DNA from: Streptococcus oralis subsp. tigurinus AZ_3a
GTDB taxonomy: Bacteria > Bacillota > Bacilli > Lactobacillales > Streptococcaceae
Reading direction: 5' to 3'
Length of the DNA: 64,000 bases
Assembly (NCBI GenBank): GCA_000344275.1
Contig: AORU01000001.1
Span: 214,765 to 278,764 of the forward strand
In this document: piece by piece, positions 59,736 to 64,000 of the stretch
Numbering within the stretch: position 1 is the stretch's first letter
Layout: the number at the start of each line of letters is the position of its first letter
The notes under the pieces: model-generated
The model's input: the letters and a program-made list of their open reading frames with translations, nothing else
The model's database searches: none
Told to the model about the DNA's origin: nothing
Translations under genes and position numbers: made by a program

Positions 59736-61403
59736 TTAGTTATTCTCTATCTCCTCTGTATATTTCGGTCTGATAGTTGTTCCATAATTAGTAATTGTTC
59801 GTTTTTGAACGAGTGGCAGCTCTGTACGGTAATATACAGTACGCCACGGTTCCCATGCAAGTCCTGTTTTCTCTTGGATTTTCACACGAATATTACGAAC
59901 ATTTCCTCTAAACTGAAGTTCTGTTTGGAAGCCAGAAGTCCTATTTTTACCGTTATCTTCCCATTCACGAGAACGGATACTTTCGATACCATCTTCATCG
60001 TAGGTTACTTCATCCCAATAAATATAATACCGTGCAACGTACTCTCCTTTATGATGCAAGTTAAGGTATCCATTCTTATAAGAGGTCACCTTCGTTTCAA
60101 TATAATCTGTACTACTTTGAATTGTTGCAACTTGATTATCTCTTAAAAAGGCTGTTTTATAAGAAACTGGTACTGCTGGATTTTGTGTGCTGAAATTTGC
60201 CCCCTCCTGAATTAGTTTTTTAAGGTCCTCAGCTGTTCCAGTCACCACACGTGCAGCACCATCTGCATTTCCTCCGACAATAGCAGCTGTAACTGAAGTG
60301 TTTTTCAAGACACGAGCCCATTCAGATTCTGGATTGATTGGCACGCCTTTAATTACAGCATTGATAGCAGCTTTAAGTTCTGTACTTGTACTTGTAGTCT
60401 CAAATTTGACATACATTTGACGTCCGTAAGATACACTTGAAACATAAACTGGAGGAGTTTGATTATCTAGACCACGATCTTGCAAATCTTTTACTGTGAC
60501 ATCGTCACCAAAAACATCTGAAGGATTTTTAGGTGCATCAAAGTTTGCAGTATAATAAACTTGTTTGAAATCCACTACCTCAATTTGCTTTTCACCTTTT
60601 TGTGCAGCTTCAAAGTCAATTTTTAAATTAGCTCCTACTTTTTCAAAATCACTTCCAAACTTCGCTTTTAGTTGATTCATGCTATAAGCTGAAGTAGATT
60701 CGTAGTGCATACGAGCAGGTGCAGGATTATTTGCTGCATACTTTTCATTCCAACGATTTACTAATGTATTGATTCCTTCTTGCATACCGCTAACCGTTGG
60801 TTCTGCATCTGTATGACTATCTGCCCCTGCCATTCCAGGCAAATCTACACTAATCCTACCTGGTTTTCTAGAAATACTTACAAGCTGTGGTTTATTTTCC
60901 AAAAGATCTTGATTCGCCTTAAACAAAGCTCCTAAGAAAATGTCACTATTCCCATTAATAGATACATCCTCAGATTTATTTGAAAGACTCTTCTTCACTT
61001 TTTCAACAACAATAAACTCATTGCCTTGCTGTTTAGCACTTGTATTAGAATAATTTTCGATAGTTTCACCCTTCCGAGTCAGAATATCAATTTTATTATA
61101 AGTTAGTCCAAAGAGATATTTATTCAGGTCCTTACCTTCTTGATTTGTAGCTTTCATGAGGCTATCCATGACATCTACACTGTTATTATTAGTAGCTGAA
61201 CTTGGGACCGTTTCTTTTTCAGTATTCTCTGCATCTGTTTTTAGATTACTACTTGAAACTGTCGTTTCTGTCGCCTTTACTGTGTTAGCTTCAATAACAG
61301 CTCCTGCACTTAACAAAAATGCTACAATAACTACGCTACACACACCAACTCTATGCTTCCGAATAGAATACCGAAATCCTTTTTCTTGATTGTTTTGAAT
61401 CAT
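59736..61403 (-). CDS. cholesterol-dependent cytolysin, intermedilysin-like
   Basis: A 555-aa pore-forming toxin of the thiol-activated cytolysin family. Residues 1-40 are a YSIRK-type signal peptide (RYSIRKHRVGVCSV then a hydrophobic core), so it is exported, unlike pneumolysin. A Ser/Thr/Asn-rich spacer (about 41-85) precedes domains 1-3 (LPGMAGADS, ARMHYESTSAYSMNQLKAKFG, TPPVYVSSVSYGRQMYVKFETTS). Domain 4 has YIY (460-462), 14 residues, RS (477-478): the Y-X-Y-X14-R-S CD59-binding motif. The undecapeptide (511-521) is EKTGLAWEPWR, lacking both the Cys and the second Trp of the canonical ECTGLAWEWWR. The cholesterol-recognition Thr-Leu pair is Thr543-Ile544. Closest by eye to intermedilysin of S. 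intermedius. Secreted toxin for human cells is inferred. Confidence 0.95.
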   Translation of the reverse strand: MIQNNQEKGFRYSIRKHRVGVCSVVIVAFLLSAGAVIEANTVKATETTVSSSNLKTDAENTEKETVPSSATNNNSVDVMDSLMKATNQEGKDLNKYLFGLTYNKIDILTRKGETIENYSNTSAKQQGNEFIVVEKVKKSLSNKSEDVSINGNSDIFLGALFKANQDLLENKPQLVSISRKPGRISVDLPGMAGADSHTDAEPTVSGMQEGINTLVNRWNEKYAANNPAPARMHYESTSAYSMNQLKAKFGSDFEKVGANLKIDFEAAQKGEKQIEVVDFKQVYYTANFDAPKNPSDVFGDDVTVKDLQDRGLDNQTPPVYVSSVSYGRQMYVKFETTSTSTELKAAINAVIKGVPINPESEWARVLKNTSVTAAIVGGNADGAARVVTGTAEDLKKLIQEGANFSTQNPAVPVSYKTAFLRDNQVATIQSSTDYIETKVTSYKNGYLNLHHKGEYVARYYIYWDEVTYDEDGIESIRSREWEDNGKNRTSGFQTELQFRGNVRNIRVKIQEKTGLAWEPWRTVYYRTELPLVQKRTITNYGTTIRPKYTEEIENN

Positions 61404-61459
61404 ACAAAAACTCCTATTTATTATTTCATCTCTTGAATGCGCTTTCCAGGGATATCATT

Positions 61460-61488
61460 ATTTTATCATATGATAACTGATTATGCAA
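61460..61488 (-). promoter_or_regulatory. promoter of the cytolysin gene
   Basis: TTGCAT (61483-61488), 17-bp spacer, extended TGA-TAAAAT (-10 at 61460-61465). About 57 nt upstream of the start; AGGAG 8 nt before the ATG. Confidence 0.72.
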
Positions 61489-61497
61489 TCGTTTTCC
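61484..61497 (-). promoter_or_regulatory. cre-like site overlapping the cytolysin -35
   Basis: On the minus strand GGAAAACGATTGCA matches 12 of 14 positions of TGWAARCGYTWNCW and overlaps the -35 hexamer, a repressing position for CcpA. Intermedilysin expression is known to be carbohydrate-controlled, which fits. Prediction only. Confidence 0.45.
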
Positions 61498-61518
61498 ATG
61501 AATGTTTTCTCATTAATC

Positions 61519-61586
61519 ATTTGTTTTTAAACACAACAAATCATTTTGTCTATTTTTGTGGTGCTCATAAGAAAAAGTAGACAAAA
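61519..61586. repeat. two inverted repeats upstream of the cytolysin promoter
   Basis: ATTTGTT/AACAAAT with a 9-nt gap (61519-61541), and TTTTGTCTA/TAGACAAAA (61544-61586) whose inner T5/A5 runs also pair. No T-tract follows on either strand, so neither is a convincing terminator; possible regulator sites. Apart from these and the promoter, the 415-nt gap 61404-61818 shows no gene. Confidence 0.4.
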
Positions 61587-61696
61587 GCATTTAGAGTATC
61601 CACGTATATTTATGTTATTTAAAAAGAAAATTCATTTTACTAATCATCTCTTACGAGAAATTTACAATTAATTTGAAGAAGCTATTTTACCACCCT

Positions 61697-61740
61697 AAAT
61701 AAAAAACAAGGGCACTACTCACATTCGAATAGAGCCCTCG
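61697..61740 (-). terminator. probable terminator after the lipase gene
   Basis: A short GC stem (AGGGC/GCCCT) around a self-complementary ATTCGAAT core, followed by GTTTTTTATTT on the minus strand, about 80 nt past the stop. Confidence 0.55.
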
Positions 61741-61818
61741 TCTTCTTATCCTAACAATATCGTTCAGCAACTTTCTATACTACCTATTTCTTGCACTTCG
61801 TGCTGCTGTCACAGTAGC

Positions 61819-63312
61819 TTATTCCGCAGTAGCTGACGAAATCGCATCCCCTTCAGTTGTCCGTTTCTCTTTTTCTGGTATTGTCGAACTCGAGGTCAGA
61901 TGATTGGATTTCTTTTGAATCACTATAGAAATCAGAACCTCTTTTCTACTACCATCATTAAATACGACCAACAGCTTGCCCTGATAATTTCCTGCTACTT
62001 GAAGATTTATCTTTGAATAGTCCGTTACATCCTGAAGCACTATATTCTGAGGTAATTGTCCTTTGTTCTTGATATTATCTCGTAAATCAATACTTCCATT
62101 TTCATTCAAAATCTCATCATTTACTTCGACATCATAAACATCTGCATCATGAAGCTGCTGATTAAAATGTAGGCGAGATAGATTTTCTTCAGCATATCCT
62201 CTACCATCCATCGACCACTTGTCTCCGACAGAAAACCCCGGTTGACCATTCAATAACGATTCAAAGTAACTTCGTGAACCATGACAATTAGTCGTATTTC
62301 CTATATTGATTGCATGAGCAAAATTCCCCACCGCAGGAATCAGTTTGTCATTATTCACCATATAATGGATTGAACGTCCTTCCAGAGTGAGTTGCTCCCC
62401 TACTTTGGCCAGCCTATTGAGCCATTGAGTAAATATTCCACCTTTGATTTTAGGTGCATTAAAAGTATAAGATTGCTTGAACCAAGTATAGTTCTCCTCT
62501 TTTGAGTTAATCAAAGCACGATGAGCTAAATATCCCCCTAAGGAATGTCCAGTCGCATAGAGATTGGTAACTGTATGCTCCGCTTCATATTTTTTCAATA
62601 AATTTTCTATAGATATAGCTTGCTTAGGGTTCAAGCCCAAAAAGATAGCCGTATCATCATCCGTATCAGCGCTACCTTTCGTTCCTCTTACCGCCAATAC
62701 TTGGACTGTTTTATCAGCTAAATAAGGTACATCGCTTCTATTCTCGAACAGCACTGCATCAAAACCATTACTCAAATGATAGGTTTCACGAACCGTCCAA
62801 AAGCGAGACAACTCCGTGTGCATCATCGCGTATTCTTGGCGTCCTTTATAAAGCTCTTCTAACGGATTTTGAGAATCCAACACCTCAGAAATATAGTCAT
62901 CATCACGATAACATAACTCCATAAACATCGCCATATCCCTTGAGCTGATATCCCATTGAAGGGGATTTTTATCCTCCCTATCCGAAATACCATCCCCATC
63001 CGTATCCTTGAGGCGCGGATGACTATTATAGCCGTAATAAACTCGACCGTTTTTAGTATAAGTATACAATTCTTCTGAATTATACAATCCATCCCCATCA
63101 TCGTCACCATCTGGTTTCAAGACTTCTTCACCATACAACAAGGAATCAACGCGATTGTCTTCCAATCGGATTTTTCCTTCTGCAATTGCTTGAGCAGTTT
63201 CAGTTGTCAATTTTATTTTATCAACTTCTTGAGCCTCTCCGGCTTGAGCTTGAAATCCTAAAGCGAGCACAATTGCTACGCTTCCTGCTATCACGTATCT
63301 TTTTTTATTCAT
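61819..63312 (-). CDS. secreted class 3 lipase with Ca-binding repeats and Rib-like module
   Basis: A 497-aa exported protein with an N-terminal signal peptide (about 1-28). Two calcium-binding, thrombospondin type 3-like acidic repeats follow (DGDDDGDGL at 68-76 and DTDGDGISDRED at 103-114). Then comes an alpha/beta hydrolase of the class 3 lipase type, with nucleophile elbow GHSLGG (Ser257), a candidate Asp in VNNDKLIPAVG and a downstream His. Residues about 394-470 (ADVYDVEVNDEIL…DNIKNKGQLP…VVFNDGSRKEV) look like one divergent Rib domain. A Ser/Thr tail ends without an LPxTG motif, so it should be released or held non-covalently. Substrate unknown; lipid hydrolysis is inferred. Confidence 0.87.
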   Translation of the reverse strand: MNKKRYVIAGSVAIVLALGFQAQAGEAQEVDKIKLTTETAQAIAEGKIRLEDNRVDSLLYGEEVLKPDGDDDGDGLYNSEELYTYTKNGRVYYGYNSHPRLKDTDGDGISDREDKNPLQWDISSRDMAMFMELCYRDDDYISEVLDSQNPLEELYKGRQEYAMMHTELSRFWTVRETYHLSNGFDAVLFENRSDVPYLADKTVQVLAVRGTKGSADTDDDTAIFLGLNPKQAISIENLLKKYEAEHTVTNLYATGHSLGGYLAHRALINSKEENYTWFKQSYTFNAPKIKGGIFTQWLNRLAKVGEQLTLEGRSIHYMVNNDKLIPAVGNFAHAINIGNTTNCHGSRSYFESLLNGQPGFSVGDKWSMDGRGYAEENLSRLHFNQQLHDADVYDVEVNDEILNENGSIDLRDNIKNKGQLPQNIVLQDVTDYSKINLQVAGNYQGKLLVVFNDGSRKEVLISIVIQKKSNHLTSSSTIPEKEKRTTEGDAISSATAE

Positions 63313-63325
63313 CTTTCTCTCCGAA

Positions 63326-63357
63326 ACAAAGAGCCAGCTACAATGCTGGCCCTTTTT
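63326..63357 (-). terminator. terminator after the Rib-repeat surface protein gene
   Basis: GGGCCAGC/GCTGGCTC stem with a 6-nt loop and a TTTG tail; T-run short. Confidence 0.65.
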
Positions 63358-63405
63358 AGCTTATTCCTTTAGCAATCTACTTTCCTTAAGTATTCGCTAT
63401 CAAAC

Positions 63406-64000
63406 TTAGTCATTCGCATCATCTTCATGCTTCTTACGTGCTACTCCATACAATGTCCCCGCGCCTACAATTGCAGCCATAGCCGCAGCTGTAAAGAATG
63501 GATTAACAGTCGAACCTGTATTAGGTAATGTTTTCGTAGCTGAATTTATTTGATTTCCTGTAACATCGTCACCATTAGAATGATTGCCGTCCGTAGCTTT
63601 TTTCTCTACGTGAATTGTCACAGTTACTTCATCTTTAGATCCATCTGGGTAGGTCACTTTCACCTTCGCTGTCTTATCGCCTGGCGTTGTAGTATCTACT
63701 GGACTTTCAAATTCAAATTTCGTTCCCTTTGGTAGGTCTGGAATATTTGCAATTGAATCTTCAGCCTTTGGTGTTTCACCTGTTTTGACTGTTTGATCTT
63801 TACCTTTTGGTTCATGAGTGTCTGCGTCCGTAGCTTTTTTCTCTACGTGAATTGTCACAGTTACTTCATCTTTAGATCCATCTGGGTAGGTCACTTTCAC
63901 CTTCGCTGTCTTATCGCCTGGTGTTGTAGTATCTACTGGACTTTCAAATTCAAATTTCGTTCCCTTTGGTAGGTCTGGAATATTTGCAATTGAATCTTCA
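63406..64000 (-). CDS. LPxTG-anchored Rib-repeat surface protein, N-terminus beyond window
   Basis: The C-terminal 197 codons of a surface protein whose open frame continues past 64000. It consists of one complete and one partial 79-residue Rib/alpha-type repeat (…[19 protein letters not shown]…[19 protein letters not shown]…IHVEKKATD). After a short spacer ([20 protein letters not shown]) comes the sorting signal: LPNTG, a hydrophobic stretch ([20 protein letters not shown]) and a basic [10 protein letters not shown] tail. SrtA should anchor it to peptidoglycan. Rib-type repeats act as stalks; the adhesive domain would be in the missing N-terminus. Confidence 0.93.
   Translation of the reverse strand, partial: EDSIANIPDLPKGTKFEFESPVDTTTPGDKTAKVKVTYPDGSKDEVTVTIHVEKKATDADTHEPKGKDQTVKTGETPKAEDSIANIPDLPKGTKFEFESPVDTTTPGDKTAKVKVTYPDGSKDEVTVTIHVEKKATDGNHSNGDDVTGNQINSATKTLPNTGSTVNPFFTAAAMAAIVGAGTLYGVARKKHEDDAND
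63589..64000 (-). repeat. 237-bp tandem Rib repeat units, second cut by window edge
   Basis: The block starting GTCCGTAGC at 63589 recurs at 63826 with almost no base changes over the shared stretch (for example one C/T difference in the GGCGTTG/GGTGTTG segment). 237 bp equals 79 codons. The near-identity indicates recent duplication or homogenisation; the number of further copies lies outside the window. Confidence 0.9.

Noticed and set aside
59736..61403. Identification as pneumolysin or mitilysin
   Set aside because: Signal peptide present, undecapeptide has Pro for Trp and no Cys, and the CD59 motif is present; all differ from the pneumolysin type.

Overview
The window is chromosomal DNA from a mitis-group Streptococcus (S. 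mitis/oralis/pneumoniae relatives). The basis is protein-level recognition of GyrA, LDH, SufB, TopA, DprA and SMC, a ComX-type com-box before dprA, low GC, and strong -35/-10 promoters with 17-bp spacers. Nearly all genes lie on the minus strand. There are no rRNA genes, no CRISPR array and no intact insertion sequence.

Layout: 1-3.1 kb holds tex (cut by the window edge), a 43-aa ORF and a two-gene putative permease. 3.1-9.8 kb holds ribF, the rnc-smc pair, a tRNA-Arg and guaC with a structured leader. 9.9-13.3 kb is an AT-rich McrBC type IV restriction module with a perfect inverted repeat before mcrB. 13.4-19.3 kb is leuABCD with two passenger genes (DUF1294 and Sua5-like), controlled by a leucine leader peptide and attenuator. 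19.4-38.2 kb is housekeeping: cutC, topA, dprA, lepA, the xseA-xseB-ispA-tlyA-argR-recN-phosphatase operon, udk, truB and metY. 38.3-46 kb holds an FNT channel, a small cluster of putative immunity genes (one broken), srtA, gyrA and ldh. 46-55.6 kb holds hup with an apparent integrase remnant at its terminator, degV, yitT, an amino acid permease and sufCDSUB. 55.6-59.3 kb holds dnaX, a methionine sulfoxide reductase-like gene, rpsA and two tRNAs.

The last 4.3 kb is the most unusual part. A secreted cholesterol-dependent cytolysin lies beside a secreted class-3 lipase with calcium-binding repeats and a Rib-like module, and then a sortase-anchored Rib-repeat surface protein that runs off the window. 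The cytolysin has the Tyr-X-Tyr-X14-Arg-Ser CD59-binding signature, a Trp-to-Pro undecapeptide and a YSIRK-type signal peptide. It therefore resembles intermedilysin and not pneumolysin. SrtA, encoded at about 42 kb, would anchor the Rib protein.

Other regulatory observations are four genes whose extended -10 box ends exactly 6 nt before the start codon (probable leaderless mRNAs), a com-box nested in the T-tract of the upstream terminator, and cre-like sites at ldh and at the cytolysin promoter.
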